In this document: positions 43,934-53,878 of the stretch, in pieces | How the letters are laid out: each line of letters opens with the position of its first letter | Position numbering within the stretch: the stretch's first letter is position 1 | NCBI RefSeq assembly: GCF_018918005.1 | Contig: NZ_JAHLPR010000011.1 | Coordinates: forward strand, 57,064-121,063 | Length of the DNA stretch: 64,000 nt | Direction: 5' to 3' | Origin: Paenibacillus sp. MSJ-34 | GTDB taxonomy: Bacteria > Bacillota > Bacilli > Paenibacillales > Paenibacillaceae | Made by a program: the position numbers and the translations under genes | Notes under the pieces: model-generated | The model's input: only the letters and a program-made list of their open reading frames with translations | What the model was told of the DNA's origin: nothing | Databases searched by the model: none

Positions 43934-44749
43934 TTATCTTTTTGGGATTTTAATAACAATCTCGTAGTGGTCTTCATGATCTTTCTCGTCTGTTTTAATG
44001 TTCAATCCCGATCCCGTTACCATCTCGATTGATTGGCGAATCGTATTTACGGCAAGCCTGACGTCTTTCGTAAAAGAGATTCTTTTCGCTTTCTTTGTTT
44101 TGACCGACTCTTTATAAAAGGCGACTCTCGCCTCCGTTTGCTTCACATTCAAGTCTTTCGCGATGATATCGTTCAATATTTTTAACTGCAGCTCTTCCGA
44201 ATCGAGCGACAACAACGCGCGGGCATGCCGTTCTGTTATTTTGCGTTCCATAAGAGCGACTTTGACTTGCTCCGGCAATTGCAATAACCGAATTTTGTTG
44301 GCAATAGTGGACTGGCTCTTCCCTAATCGCTGCGCCAAACTTTCTTGCGTCAATTGATGCAAGTCGATCAATTTTTGATAGGCGATCGCTTCTTCGATCG
44401 AGGTTAATCCTTCCCGCTGCAAATTTTCGATCAATGCAATGGATGCGGCTTGCGAATCGTTAATTTCGCGTATAATCGCGGGAATCGTCGTCAGGCCGAG
44501 CTTTTTCACCGCTCTCCAACGTCTTTCCCCCGCTATGATCTCATGCTTGCCATTTCGAACGCGAACGACAATCGGTTGAATAATGCCATGCGTCTTAATC
44601 GTTTGACATAGTTCATCAATTTTCTCATCGTCAAATACCGTTCTCGGTTGATAAGGACTGGTAACGATTTCATCAACGGAGATTTGTTTCACTTCTTCTT
44701 GGTTGTTTCGTTCCTGCAAACCAAACAATCTTGAAAATTGTTCTTTCAT
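43934..44749 (-). CDS. noc: Nucleoid occlusion protein Noc
   Basis: A 271-residue ParB paralogue: [15 protein letters not shown], an amphipathic N-terminal membrane-binding stretch typical of Noc, then [50 protein letters not shown], helix-turn-helix [20 protein letters not shown] and a C-terminal dimerisation domain. Prevents division over the nucleoid. The N-terminus and noc-parA-parB order support Noc rather than a second ParB. AAGGTGG is upstream. Confidence 0.92.
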   Translation of the reverse strand: MKEQFSRLFGLQERNNQEEVKQISVDEIVTSPYQPRTVFDDEKIDELCQTIKTHGIIQPIVVRVRNGKHEIIAGERRWRAVKKLGLTTIPAIIREINDSQAASIALIENLQREGLTSIEEAIAYQKLIDLHQLTQESLAQRLGKSQSTIANKIRLLQLPEQVKVALMERKITERHARALLSLDSEELQLKILNDIIAKDLNVKQTEARVAFYKESVKTKKAKRISFTKDVRLAVNTIRQSIEMVTGSGLNIKTDEKDHEDHYEIVIKIPKR

Positions 44750-45354
44750 TCCGTATTATACCACCTTAAAGTACTGGAATGCGTGTTAAAAAAAGCGTAA
44801 TCTTTTAGAAAACGATTCTTCGATTCACAGACCGAGAGTGTTCAATTGATGTCAATGAACTCGTCGCATTTATAGAATACGCCAACTTTTTAAACATGCA
44901 CAACAAGAAAAAAATTCTAAAACTGTGACGTTATCCGTTAGTTTGAGACTCTATGTATCTATCATTCCGCTTTCAATCGGCATTCCAATCGACGGCAATA
45001 AACGCATTCAAAGCTGCAAGCTTACGCCGTTGTTATGCTTAGCAAAAGGTTGCCAAAGCGGCTTTTTCAACCACAATAGAATTTATAAGTTTCCCAAACC
45101 TGAGGAGATACCAAATTCTATTTGGCGATAAAACCTGCCGCTGAACGCGGTCGCTCATCTTCGAAAGGCCTCGATAGAGGTTTTCTCATTGCGGTCGCGA
45201 TTTGCCACGGTACACGGGCTAGTTCCGCTCTACCTATTACTATTATATATTCTCCAATCTATCCCCATTTTCCTGCCGAACAAATCGTGAAAAATAAATA
45301 TTTCATGAGATGGAATGTTCCACGTGAAACATAAAGGTATGTCCGCTATCGCCG
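44750..45354. other. Intergenic region rsmG-noc with parS, no gene
   Basis: About 600 bases. It contains parS at 45316-45331 and a small hairpin with T-rich flank near 45167-45184 (CCTC/GAGG), which may end rsmG transcripts. The two plus-strand reading frames here lack ribosome binding sites and look random. Confidence 0.6.
45316..45331. promoter_or_regulatory. parS site downstream of rsmG
   Basis: A second perfect TGTTCCACGTGAAACA, 24 bases beyond the rsmG stop and about 7 kb from oriC. Confidence 0.95.
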
Positions 45355-46077
45355 TCATACGATTGGCGATTTAAGCGGCATACCTGCTTTGCGGGGATAT
45401 TTTGCGGGCGTTTTCTCCGTTTTCGTGATCAAGATGATATGGCGATCCGATTGTTCCACCGGCAATGTGAAAGGATAAACTCCCTTCAACTCTCCCTTTA
45501 ATTCTTTGAAACTTCGTTTCGCTTCTCGAATTTCATCCGTTGGATCGGAGCCTTTCATTGCGGCAAATTGTCCCCCTTTTCGAGCAAAAGGAAGGCAAAA
45601 TTCGTTCAATACCGACAAACGCGCAACTGCGCGGGCGGTCACAAGATCGAAACGATCGCGATAAGCGTCGTTACGCGCTACGTCTTCCGCCCTTCCATGA
45701 ATGCATTCCACATCGTGCAATGTAAGCTGAGACGCAATATGCTGCAAAAATTGAATTCGTTTATTTAAAGAGTCGACGATGGTTACCTGGAGATGAGGAA
45801 AGCAAATTTTCAAAGGGAAGCTCGGAAAACCGGCTCCCGATCCAATATCCGCTATGGACTTCACTTCGTTCATATCGATGAAGAAGGAAAGAGAGACAGA
45901 GTCGAAGAAATGCTTCGTGTACACTTGCTCTCTTTCCGTGATGCCGGTTAAATTCATTTTTTCGTTCCACAAGACCAACTCGCGGTAATACGTTTCGAAT
46001 TGTTCCAATTGCTCGTTACTTACGTCGATCCCCTGTTCGTGCAAACGTTGCTGGAATTGCAATTGTATCTGGTCCAT
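45355..46077 (-). CDS. rsmG: 16S rRNA m7G527 methyltransferase RsmG (GidB)
   Basis: A 240-residue Rossmann methyltransferase. ADIGSGAGFPSFPLKI binds S-adenosylmethionine; NEKMNLTGITEREQVYTKHFFDS and DLVTARAVARL are family marks. It methylates G527 of 16S rRNA. One base separates it from mnmG, the usual gidA-gidB pair. Confidence 0.96.
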   Translation of the reverse strand: MDQIQLQFQQRLHEQGIDVSNEQLEQFETYYRELVLWNEKMNLTGITEREQVYTKHFFDSVSLSFFIDMNEVKSIADIGSGAGFPSFPLKICFPHLQVTIVDSLNKRIQFLQHIASQLTLHDVECIHGRAEDVARNDAYRDRFDLVTARAVARLSVLNEFCLPFARKGGQFAAMKGSDPTDEIREAKRSFKELKGELKGVYPFTLPVEQSDRHIILITKTEKTPAKYPRKAGMPLKSPIV

Positions 46078-46078
46078 C

Positions 46079-47971
46079 TTACGATCCTTTCGCTGCGGTC
46101 ACGCGGTTATAATGCTCCAAGTAAACGAGCAGAATGGATATGTCGGCCGGATTAACGCCGGATATACGGGACGCTTGCCCAATCGAAATCGGGCGAATTT
46201 TGGCGAGCCTTTGTTTTCCTTCCGTCGCAATGCCGTGGATATCGTCGTAATTGATATCTTCCGGAATCCGTTTTTTCTCCATCTTTTTCAACCGTTCCAC
46301 TTGCAATAACTGTTTTTCGATATATCCCGAATATTTAATTTGAATTTCGACTTGTTCCTTCATCTCATCGTTTAATTCGTAAGGAGAAGACGAAATGGAC
46401 TCCAGATGAGCGTATGTGATCTCGGGACGCCGCAATAACGACATCGCGTCGCTCGTGTTTTGCAGCGGTGCGGACCCGAGTTCGGCAAGCAGCGCTTGGA
46501 CTTCGGACGGTTGAATTTTCGTCGATTTCAATCGTTCGATTTCAAGCTCCACCCGGTTCTTCTTATCGATAAATGCAGCATACCGTTCTTCAGATATTAA
46601 TCCGATTTCGTATCCGATCGGGGTGAGCCGCAGGTCGGCATTGTCATGTCTAAGCAGCAAACGGTATTCCGCCCGCGACGTCAATAGCCGGTACGGTTCG
46701 TTCGTTCCTTTCGTCACGAGATCGTCGATGAGCACGCCGATATATCCTTGGGAACGGTCCAGAATAACCGGTTCTTTCCCTTGTACTTTGCGTGCCGCGT
46801 TAATTCCCGCCATAATGCCTTGCGCTCCGGCTTCTTCATACCCGGACGTTCCGTTAATTTGCCCCGCCGTAAACAACCCGGGTACCAGCTTCGTTTCCAA
46901 CGACGGCCACAATTGGGACGGTACGATGACATCGTACTCGATCGCATAGCCGGTACGCATCATTTCGACGTTTTCCAGACCCGGGACGGAACGAAGCATG
47001 CGCAATTGGACATCTTCCGGCATACTGGTCGACAGCCCTTGCACATAATATTCCGCCGTCGTCTTCCCTTCCGGCTCCAAGAAAATTTGATGCTTCGGCT
47101 TGTCGCTGAACCGGACGATTTTATCTTCGATCGATGGGCAATAGCGCGCGCCCGTCCCTTCGATCAATCCGGAAAACATCGGCGCCCGATGCAAGTTTTC
47201 GTTAATGATGCGATGCGTTTCTTCCGATGTATAGGTCAGCCAGCATGGCAATTGCTCGTTATCGGATGATTTCGTTTCATAAGAGAAAAATTTCGGATTT
47301 TCATCTCCTGGCTGAATCTCCGTCTTGGAGAAATCGATCGTATCCCGATGCACCCGCGGCGGCGTCCCCGTTTTGAAACGAACCAGTTCGAATCCAAGAT
47401 TGCGAAGCGAATCGGACAGTTTAATCGACGGCTGCTGATTGTTGGGGCCGCTCTCGTACTTCAGCTCTCCCATAATAATTTTGCCGCGCAAATAGGTGCC
47501 CGTTGTGAGCACGACCGCTTTGCCGCGGTATTCCGCGCCCGTCTTCGTGCGAACGCCGACGCAATGTCCGTCTTCAACGATCAATTCCTCCACCATCCCC
47601 TGGCGGAGCGTAAGATTATCCGTCTTCTCGAGCGTTTCTTTCATCGTATGCTGGTACAGAAATTTATCCGCTTGCGCACGAAGCGCATGAACGGCCGGGC
47701 CTTTCCCCGTGTTCAGCATTCGCATTTGGATAAACGTTTTATCGATATTGCGGCCCATCTCGCCGCCCAAAGCGTCAATTTCGCGTACGACATGCCCCTT
47801 CGCCGGTCCGCCGATCGAAGGATTGCACGGCATGAACGCCACCATATCCAAATTTATTGTGAGCAGAAGCGTATTGCAGCCCATGCGGGCTGCCGCAAGC
47901 GCCGACTCGCAGCCTGCGTGGCCGGCGCCGATCACGATTACTTCATACTCACCGGCTGCATATTCTTTCAT
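46079..47971 (-). CDS. mnmG: tRNA uridine-5-carboxymethylaminomethyl modification enzyme MnmG (GidA)
   Basis: A 630-residue FAD enzyme: [20 protein letters not shown] (FAD), [33 protein letters not shown] and [13 protein letters not shown]. With MnmE it modifies the wobble uridine of several tRNAs. ATG 47971 has GGAGG upstream. Preceded by a dispersed repeat in the mnmE-mnmG gap. Confidence 0.97.
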   Translation of the reverse strand: MKEYAAGEYEVIVIGAGHAGCESALAAARMGCNTLLLTINLDMVAFMPCNPSIGGPAKGHVVREIDALGGEMGRNIDKTFIQMRMLNTGKGPAVHALRAQADKFLYQHTMKETLEKTDNLTLRQGMVEELIVEDGHCVGVRTKTGAEYRGKAVVLTTGTYLRGKIIMGELKYESGPNNQQPSIKLSDSLRNLGFELVRFKTGTPPRVHRDTIDFSKTEIQPGDENPKFFSYETKSSDNEQLPCWLTYTSEETHRIINENLHRAPMFSGLIEGTGARYCPSIEDKIVRFSDKPKHQIFLEPEGKTTAEYYVQGLSTSMPEDVQLRMLRSVPGLENVEMMRTGYAIEYDVIVPSQLWPSLETKLVPGLFTAGQINGTSGYEEAGAQGIMAGINAARKVQGKEPVILDRSQGYIGVLIDDLVTKGTNEPYRLLTSRAEYRLLLRHDNADLRLTPIGYEIGLISEERYAAFIDKKNRVELEIERLKSTKIQPSEVQALLAELGSAPLQNTSDAMSLLRRPEITYAHLESISSSPYELNDEMKEQVEIQIKYSGYIEKQLLQVERLKKMEKKRIPEDINYDDIHGIATEGKQRLAKIRPISIGQASRISGVNPADISILLVYLEHYNRVTAAKGS

Positions 47972-47999
47972 TCCATTGCCTCCTTTGCCATTTTTCTAT

Positions 48000-48042
48000 A
48001 GAGGTTGTTCAAAAAGTCGACTTTTTCAACTCGCTTTAATCA
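48000..48042. repeat. Dispersed intergenic element, short copy (mnmE-mnmG)
   Basis: Starts AGAGGTTGTTCAAAAAGTC and ends AACTCGCTTTAATCA; its centre AAAAAGTCGACTTTTT is a perfect 16-base palindrome. Both ends recur at 49493-49565, and the left end at 51109-51126. Confidence 0.75.
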
Positions 48043-48074
48043 ATGATATCGACATGTTCGATACGGCATGTCGA

Positions 48075-49451
48075 TTATTTGCCCAAACAAAATTGCGAAA
48101 AGATTTGATCGATCAATGAATCGCCGACCGCGTCGCCGATAATTTCGCCAAGCGACTCCCACGCGGAACGAACATCGATTTGAATCATATCGATCGGGAT
48201 ATGCTGTTCCGTCGCCTCATAAGCATCTTGCAACGAACGATGCGCTTTTTTCAATAGCGCAATATGGCGAACATTGCTGACATATGTCAGATCGTTCGAT
48301 TCCACTTTACCGCTGAAGAAGATCGAGGAGATCGCTCTCTCCAAATCGTCCATCCCCTTCTGTTCGGCAATGGTCATCTGCACGATCCGGTCGTCGTTGA
48401 AATGGGCGCGAACCGTATCCAGATCTAATTTTTGCGGTAAATCCATTTTATTAATAATGACAATCACTTGTCTACTGCCGATTTGTTCGATCAATTTTAT
48501 CTCATCTTCATTCAGCGGCTCGTTATGATTGAGCACCAACAAAATCAAGTCCGCCTCTTGCAGCGCCGAGCGCGATCGCTCCACTCCGATTTGTTCCACG
48601 ACATCCGCCGTTTCCCGAATGCCGGCCGTATCGAGCAGTTTCAGGGGAATCCCGTTAATCGTCACGAACTCTTCGATGACGTCGCGCGTCGTCCCCGGTA
48701 TATCCGTCACAATCGCCCGGCTCTCTTGGGCCAGCGCGTTCAACAGGGAGGATTTGCCGACATTCGGACGCCCGACGATGGCCGTCACAATTCCTTCTCT
48801 TAATATTCTGCCTTCATTCGCCGTTTTTAACAAATGCTCGATCTCGGCCATCACCGCCTGGCACTTCTCGCGGATAAAGGCGCTGGTGAGCGATTCCACG
48901 TCATGCTCCGGATAATCGATATTCACTTCGATGTGCGCCATCGTTTCGATCAACGTATGACGCAATTCGCGAATCCGTCTCGACAGCGTCCCCCCCACCT
49001 GCTTGAGCGCAATCGAAAAAGCGCGGTCCGATTTCGAACGAATCAAATCGATGACCGCTTCCGCCTGCGACAGATCGATGCGCCCGTTCAAGAACGCCCT
49101 CTTCGTAAATTCGCCCGGCTCGGCCAAACGAATTTCCAACTGCAGCAGCAAATCCATTATTTTTTTCACGGAAATGACGCCGCCATGCGAACTGATCTCG
49201 ACCACATCTTCCATCGTGAACGAACGCGGAGCTCTCATCACCGTAACGAGCACTTCCTCGATTCGTTCGCCCGAATCGGGATCGACGATAAACCCGTAAT
49301 GGACCGTATGCGTCGCCGCATCGGTCAATTTCGTTTTCGATTTGAATATGCGTTCCACCTGCGGCACCGATTCCGGACCGCTGACCCGAATTACAGCAAT
49401 GCCCCCTTCCCCTACAGCCGTAGAGATGGCGGCAATCGTATCATGTGTCAT
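48075..49451 (-). CDS. mnmE: tRNA modification GTPase MnmE (TrmE)
   Basis: A 458-residue protein: N-terminal formyl-THF-binding domain (DTIAAISTAVGEGGIAVIRV), central helical domain and a G domain with GRPNVGKSSLLNAL, TDIPGTTRD, LDTAGIRET and NKMD. The C-terminal FCLGK carries the essential Cys. ATG 49451 has GAGAGGTG six bases upstream; GTG 49460 is too close to it. Confidence 0.96.
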   Translation of the reverse strand: MTHDTIAAISTAVGEGGIAVIRVSGPESVPQVERIFKSKTKLTDAATHTVHYGFIVDPDSGERIEEVLVTVMRAPRSFTMEDVVEISSHGGVISVKKIMDLLLQLEIRLAEPGEFTKRAFLNGRIDLSQAEAVIDLIRSKSDRAFSIALKQVGGTLSRRIRELRHTLIETMAHIEVNIDYPEHDVESLTSAFIREKCQAVMAEIEHLLKTANEGRILREGIVTAIVGRPNVGKSSLLNALAQESRAIVTDIPGTTRDVIEEFVTINGIPLKLLDTAGIRETADVVEQIGVERSRSALQEADLILLVLNHNEPLNEDEIKLIEQIGSRQVIVIINKMDLPQKLDLDTVRAHFNDDRIVQMTIAEQKGMDDLERAISSIFFSGKVESNDLTYVSNVRHIALLKKAHRSLQDAYEATEQHIPIDMIQIDVRSAWESLGEIIGDAVGDSLIDQIFSQFCLGK

Positions 49452-49471
49452 ATCATACACCTCTCATCTAG

Positions 49472-49578
49472 AAAAAAAGCAATGACTCTCGTAGAGGTTG
49501 TCCTAAAGTCCCCTTTGGATCACGATGCATGCCTGGAAGGTGACTTTTTGAACTCGCACTAATCATTAGAGTCATTGC
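49472..49578 (-). terminator. jag terminator with a dispersed repeat inserted in its loop
   Basis: The 11-base arms GCAATGACTCT (49479-49489) and AGAGTCATTGC (49568-49578) form a perfect stem followed on the minus strand by seven T. The 78-base loop is nearly filled by a long copy of the dispersed element (49493-49565, AGAGGTTGTCC... to ...AACTCGCACTAATCA). Confidence 0.75.
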
Positions 49579-49586
49579 ATTCTATA

Positions 49587-50258
49587 TTATTTCAACGTAA
49601 TTACAACTTTGCGGTTTGGTTCTTCTCCGACGCTGTACGTTTTCACCTTCGGGTGATCCTGCAGCTTGGAGTGTATAATTTTCCGTTCTTGCGGCGACAT
49701 CGGTTCAAGAACGACATCTTTCCGGTTCTTGATCACCTGTCCCGCCAAACGATCCGATAACGATTCAAGCGTCTTCCTGCGGCGAGCGCGAAATTGTTCT
49801 GCATCAAGAATGATTCGTAGATGGTTTTTGGAATAACGATTTGCGACAATGTTCGTTAAATACTGCAAAGAGTCCAGCGTTTGTCCGCGACGTCCGATCA
49901 ACAATCCGAGATTGGATCCGGATATATTAAGGATCGTCCCTTCCTTCTCCGTCTGCTCTTCAATCGCGATGTCTACCTTCATCGATTGCGCCACTTCTTT
50001 CACAAACCGGATGGCTTCGTCCACCGGACGACGCTCAGCGGCCGATGAATCTTCGGGCGCCGGTTCCGGAATCGGTTCCGGGTCAGGCAGCAATGCAACT
50101 TCGACCTTCGCCTCTCGCGAACCGATCAATCCGAACAACCCTTTCGAAGGCTGTTCCAATACTTCGACGGTAACGCGATCTCTTGTCGTATTCAATTGGG
50201 CTAAACCGTTCCTTACCGCATCCTCGATCGATTTTCCTGATACAACGACTTTTCTCAT
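49587..50258 (-). CDS. jag: RNA-binding protein Jag/KhpB (SpoIIIJ-associated)
   Basis: A 223-residue protein: Jag-N domain (about 1-52, MRKVVVSGKSIEDAVRNGLAQL), Pro/Glu-rich linker (about 60-75), KH domain with LLIGRRGQTLDSLQYLTNIV and C-terminal R3H domain (MSPQERKIIHSKLQDHPKVKTYSVGEEPNR). ATG 50258 overlaps the yidC stop by four bases. Confidence 0.95.
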   Translation of the reverse strand: MRKVVVSGKSIEDAVRNGLAQLNTTRDRVTVEVLEQPSKGLFGLIGSREAKVEVALLPDPEPIPEPAPEDSSAAERRPVDEAIRFVKEVAQSMKVDIAIEEQTEKEGTILNISGSNLGLLIGRRGQTLDSLQYLTNIVANRYSKNHLRIILDAEQFRARRRKTLESLSDRLAGQVIKNRKDVVLEPMSPQERKIIHSKLQDHPKVKTYSVGEEPNRKVVITLK

Positions 50259-51028
50259 TTCGCCGGGAGTACCTCCTTATCATTCGACCCTTTTCTATAT
50301 AGAAAATAGTTCTGAACGATCGTAAAGATGTTGCTGTATACCCAATATAATGGAAGCGCGGCCGGAAACTGCATCGACATAATGAAGATGAGCACCGGGA
50401 ATATAAAGAACATCACTTGCATCGGGCCGGTTGCTTGCGTCGGCATCATTTTCGATTGAATGAACGTCGTAATCGCGGCGATGACCGGCAAAATGAACAG
50501 ATGATCCGGCGTGCCCAATTGCATCCATAAGAAGGTATGATCGCGAATTTCCGAATTCATATAGATCGCGTTATACAAAGCGATGAAAATCGGCATTTGC
50601 ACCACCAGCGGCAAACATCCTGCGAGCGGATTGACCTGATGTTTCTGAAACAGCTTCATCGTTTCTTCCTGAAGCTTCTGTTGATCGTTTTTGTATTTAT
50701 CCTGCAGTTTCTTGATTTCCGGCTGAATCGCCTGCATCGCTTTGGAACTGCGTACTTGTTTGATTGTCAAAGGCAATATGATCAATCGAACGATAATGGT
50801 TAGTAATAGAATGGATAATCCGTATTCACCGCCGAACCATTTTGCAAACGTGTCCAAAGCAAGCGAGAAATAATACACGACGTTTGCTTGCCAGAATCCG
50901 CCCTGTTTCATATCTTCCGTCGTCGTCGTTGTCGTCGTAGGCGTACAGCCCGCCAATGCGACAGCCGCCAGGACGACAAGCGCGATGATCAGTATCCATT
51001 TCCGATTCCGTTGCTTGTCCAGGAACAA
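50255..51028 (-). CDS. yidC: Membrane protein insertase YidC (SpoIIIJ type)
   Basis: A 257-residue lipoprotein: signal peptide with lipobox ALAGC (Cys about residue 28), then a short Thr run, and five membrane segments with the YidC motif QMPIFIALYNAIYMNSEI and FPAALPLYWVYSNIFTI. It inserts membrane proteins and supports sporulation in Bacillus. TTG at 51028 is the start (GAGGAG nine bases upstream). Confidence 0.95.
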   Translation of the reverse strand: MFLDKQRNRKWILIIALVVLAAVALAGCTPTTTTTTTEDMKQGGFWQANVVYYFSLALDTFAKWFGGEYGLSILLLTIIVRLIILPLTIKQVRSSKAMQAIQPEIKKLQDKYKNDQQKLQEETMKLFQKHQVNPLAGCLPLVVQMPIFIALYNAIYMNSEIRDHTFLWMQLGTPDHLFILPVIAAITTFIQSKMMPTQATGPMQVMFFIFPVLIFIMSMQFPAALPLYWVYSNIFTIVQNYFLYRKGSNDKEVLPAK

Positions 51029-51108
51029 ATTTCAAAACTCCTCTCTTATCCGTCACGATTCCAATGTAAATATATCATATTTGGCAGAACAAAGAAACAG
51101 TCCGCCCA

Positions 51109-51126
51109 AGAGGTTGTCCAAAAAAT
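51109..51126. repeat. Dispersed intergenic element, left end only
   Basis: AGAGGTTGTCCAAAAAAT matches the left end of the elements at 48000 and 49493. It lies just beyond the rnpA stop, in the rnpA-yidC gap. Confidence 0.55.
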
Positions 51127-51133
51127 AAACCGC

Positions 51134-51490
51134 CTAATTTCGACTTTCCCGGCGCTTCGTCAACGCCGCTTTTTTCAAGACATGCAGCACGCTCTTTTCC
51201 AGCTCCGCGTAAGACAGTCCGACCGCCCCTTTTCTTACAATAAAGACAAGGTCGACATGATCGGCGATCTTCGCCTCGTGCGCGCGCACGATTTCTTTCA
51301 CCAGACGCCGCATCCGATTGCGAACGACGGCATTACCTATTTTTTTGCTGGCCGAAATGCCGACGCGAAACCGTTCGATTTCCGGCTTATGAAACCAGTA
51401 AACGACAAACTGGTAATTCGCAAAAGATTTCCCGTGACGGTATACCCGGGTAAAATCGGCCCTATTCCGCAAACGCAACTTTTTTTGCAC
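51134..51490 (-). CDS. rnpA: Ribonuclease P protein component
   Basis: A 118-residue basic protein with the RNR motif region RFRVGISASKKIGNAVVRNRMRRLVKEI. It binds the RNase P RNA for tRNA 5' processing. GTG 51490 (MQKKLRLRNRADF) is the start, with GGGGAG seven bases upstream. The open frame extends further upstream without a site. Confidence 0.95.
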   Translation of the reverse strand: MQKKLRLRNRADFTRVYRHGKSFANYQFVVYWFHKPEIERFRVGISASKKIGNAVVRNRMRRLVKEIVRAHEAKIADHVDLVFIVRKGAVGLSYAELEKSVLHVLKKAALTKRRESRN

Positions 51491-51612
51491 GACAAACTCC
51501 CCAACCCGATGATGGAATGGACACGCAAGACGACCATACTTCAAGTATACGCAAGCGAATTGCGCGATAAACAAAATAACCTTAAAAATGGTGGATCTCT
51601 AAAGAGAATATG

Positions 51613-51635
51613 AAAAAAGACCACTTCAGTGGTCT
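51613..51635 (-). terminator. Attenuator-like hairpin between rpmH and rnpA
   Basis: AGACCACT / AGTGGTCT with almost no loop is followed on the minus strand by six T. It lies 38 bases after rpmH and could set a higher level of rpmH than rnpA mRNA. Confidence 0.7.
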
Positions 51636-51672
51636 ATAAAGCCGTCTAAAAGTTCGAAGGTTATTCTTCGGC

Positions 51673-51807
51673 TTACGCGCTCAATACTTTTCTGCCTTTT
51701 TGACGACGAGCAGCCAACACCTTGCGGCCGTTTTTCGTGCTCATTCTTTTACGGAAACCATGAACCTTTTTACGCTTGCTCACATTCGGTTTGAAAGTCG
51801 GTTTCAT
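51673..51807 (-). CDS. rpmH: 50S ribosomal protein L34
   Basis: A 44-residue basic protein, [18 protein letters not shown] at the start and [18 protein letters not shown] at the end: the full L34 sequence pattern. AGGAGG lies ten bases before ATG 51807. First gene leftwards from oriC, as in other Firmicutes. Confidence 0.97.
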   Translation of the reverse strand: MKPTFKPNVSKRKKVHGFRKRMSTKNGRKVLAARRQKGRKVLSA

Positions 51808-51868
51808 CTATCTTGCACCTCCTCAAAGGGGAATCCCATTCATACTTCTGCATAAAACACCTTTTTAC

Positions 51869-51897
51869 ATTAAATCACGCCGGCCTTAAAAAGTCAA
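51869..51897 (-). promoter_or_regulatory. rpmH promoter
   Basis: -35 TTGACT (51892-51897), 17-base spacer, -10 TTTAAT (51869-51874) on the minus strand, about 60 bases upstream of rpmH. Confidence 0.8.
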
Positions 51898-52322
51898 CCG
51901 AAATGATCCTCCCGCTCTCTCGCAAAAAAACATGTAAATTCATCCACAAAAAAGAGCCTGTGAATAAAAAAAAGTGAAGAATGGCGATCATTGTCGAAAT
52001 TTCAACAAGTTATAAACAATATCTTGTGGTGTAGATATTTCTTATACACAACCTATTGAATTTGTGGATAATATGCGCATTTCCGTTGAAAAACAAGCCT
52101 TCTTTTGCTATGATTAGATTACTTTTCGTTGTGAATAGATAGATTAATCCCCAAACTTATTAACAACCTGTGGATAACTTTGTGAACAAAATTCGATCCA
52201 TCTCGATAATTCACTTTTTCGAAAGTTGAATTATGTGGATATATACCGCATCGTTCTTCAGATTTTCGACAATGATCGCCCATGGCTACGCCACATTTGA
52301 ATATTAAAGGAGTTGACAATCT
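51898..52322. other. oriC, upstream (rpmH-dnaA) part
   Basis: DnaA boxes: TTATACACA 52042-52050, TGTGGATAA 52063-52071, TGTGGATAA 52169-52177, TGTGGATAT 52234-52242 and TGTGGATAG 52322-52330 (overlapping the dnaA start). A weaker TCATCCACA is at 51940-51948. The region is AT-rich and lies in the standard place for the first oriC half of Bacillales. Confidence 0.88.
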
Positions 52323-53681
52323 GTGGATAGCAGCCATACGAACGAACTATGGCAACAGATCTTATCTGGCATTCAAACCAAATTAAGCAAACCGAGTTTC
52401 GATACTTGGTTTAAAGCGACGAAGGCCGTCGAATTTACCGATTCCTCCGTTACGATCTCCGCACCGACAACATTTGCCGTGGAATGGCTCGAAAGCCGTT
52501 ATACCAAGTTGGTCGCCTCGACGATTATGGAGTACACAGGGAATCAAGTCGAGGTCTTCTTTGTCATTGACGAGCCGAAGCATGCCGAGCCGGCCGCAGC
52601 GCCGTCGCAAGCGCCTCCTGCGAAACCTGTCGTCCACGACGAGCCGGCAGGCCATATGTTGAACCCAAGATATTTATTCGACACATTCGTCATCGGAGCC
52701 GGAAACCGTTTTGCCCATGCCGCGTCGCTCGCGGTCGCGGAAGCGCCGGCCAAAGCGTATAATCCGCTGTTTTTGTACGGAGGCGTCGGATTGGGGAAGA
52801 CGCACTTAATGCATGCGATCGGACATTATATTTTGGAACATAACCCTAATTCGAAAGTGCTCTACATTTCTTCGGAGAAGTTCACCAACGAATTTATTAA
52901 CGCGATCCGCGACAACCAAGGGGAAAGTTTCCGCAACAAATATCGCAATATCGACATTTTGCTGATCGACGACATTCAATTTTTGGCCGGGAAAGAGCAG
53001 ACGCAGGAGGAATTTTTCCATACGTTCAACGCCTTGCACGAAGCGCGGAAGCAAATCGTCATCTCAAGCGACCGGCCGCCTAAAGAAATACCGACGCTCG
53101 AGGAGCGGCTGCGTTCCCGGTTCGAATGGGGGCTCATTACCGACATTCAACCGCCCGATTTGGAGACGAGAATCGCCATTCTTCGCAAAAAAGCGAAAGC
53201 GGAAAACCTCGATATCCCGAACGAGGCGATGATGTACATCGCCAATCAAATCGATACGAACATCCGTGAGTTGGAAGGCGCTTTAATCCGTGTCGTCGCC
53301 TATTCGTCTCTAATTAACGAAGACATTACATCCCATCTCGCGGCGGAAGCGCTCAAGGACATTATCCCTTCCGGCCGGCCGAAAATGATCACGATCCAAC
53401 ATATCCAGCAGAAGGTCGGAGAGTATTACAATCTGAAGCTGGAAGATTTCAAGGCGAGGAAACGAACGAGAGCCATCGCGTTCCCGCGTCAAATCGCCAT
53501 GTACTTATCCAGGGAGCTGACCGATTACTCGTTGCCGAAAATCGGCGAAGCGTTCGGCGGCCGCGACCATACGACCGTCATTCACGCGCATGAGAAAATT
53601 AGCCAAACGCTGGAGACGGACGAGAACTTATATAAAATTATTAACAATTTAACCGAAAAAATTAAGAATCCGACAACTTGA
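52323..53681 (+). CDS. dnaA: Chromosomal replication initiator DnaA
   Basis: A 452-residue protein: domain I (about 1-80), a Pro/Ala-rich linker (about 85-115), AAA+ domain with [17 protein letters not shown] (Walker A) and [13 protein letters not shown] (Walker B), and domain IV with [15 protein letters not shown] that reads DnaA boxes. GTG 52323 has AAAGGAG ten bases upstream, and a DnaA-box-like TGTGGATAG covers the start, which fits autoregulation. Confidence 0.98.
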   Translation: MDSSHTNELWQQILSGIQTKLSKPSFDTWFKATKAVEFTDSSVTISAPTTFAVEWLESRYTKLVASTIMEYTGNQVEVFFVIDEPKHAEPAAAPSQAPPAKPVVHDEPAGHMLNPRYLFDTFVIGAGNRFAHAASLAVAEAPAKAYNPLFLYGGVGLGKTHLMHAIGHYILEHNPNSKVLYISSEKFTNEFINAIRDNQGESFRNKYRNIDILLIDDIQFLAGKEQTQEEFFHTFNALHEARKQIVISSDRPPKEIPTLEERLRSRFEWGLITDIQPPDLETRIAILRKKAKAENLDIPNEAMMYIANQIDTNIRELEGALIRVVAYSSLINEDITSHLAAEALKDIIPSGRPKMITIQHIQQKVGEYYNLKLEDFKARKRTRAIAFPRQIAMYLSRELTDYSLPKIGEAFGGRDHTTVIHAHEKISQTLETDENLYKIINNLTEKIKNPTT

Positions 53682-53701
53682 AACGACGGTGAACAAATAA
53701 A

Positions 53702-53738
53702 AAGCCTATGCACAATCTATACACATGTGGATAGGCTT
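53702..53738 (+). terminator. dnaA terminator built from inverted DnaA boxes
   Basis: AAGCCTATGCACA (53702-53714) and TGTGGATAGGCTT (53726-53738) pair over 13 bases with one mismatch. Their inner parts are DnaA-box-like (CTATGCACA, TGTGGATAG), and a third box-like CTATACACA (53717-53725) occupies the loop. The T-rich CCTTTAT follows. Confidence 0.65.
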
Positions 53739-53760
53739 CCTTTATGAATGCTTCAAGGGC

Positions 53761-53800
53761 TTATCCACATATTCAGTGTGCCTACTGCTATTACTAATAA
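53761..53800. other. oriC unwinding region: DnaA box and DnaA-trio-like repeats
   Basis: TTATCCACA (53761-53769) is a perfect box. Eleven bases on, top-strand CTA CTG CTA TTA CTA (53782-53796) reads as 3'-GAT-GAC-GAT-AAT-GAT-5' on the other strand, the DnaA-trio pattern, and runs into AT-rich AATAAGATTTTAAAA. Together this matches the basal unwinding system known from B. subtilis. Confidence 0.75.
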
Positions 53801-53878
53801 GATTTTAAAAGAATCATCTACTATATACGGGAGTTGAGTGTGACTGATACTCACAACAGGAACCGAGGAGTGAATTTT

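Noticed and set aside
44750..44760. TATAAT just before noc as its promoter
   Set aside because: It overlaps the ribosome binding region and would leave a leader of only a few bases; judged coincidental.
44925..45334. Two short plus-strand frames between rsmG and noc
   Set aside because: No ribosome binding site; random-looking peptides; parS lies inside one.
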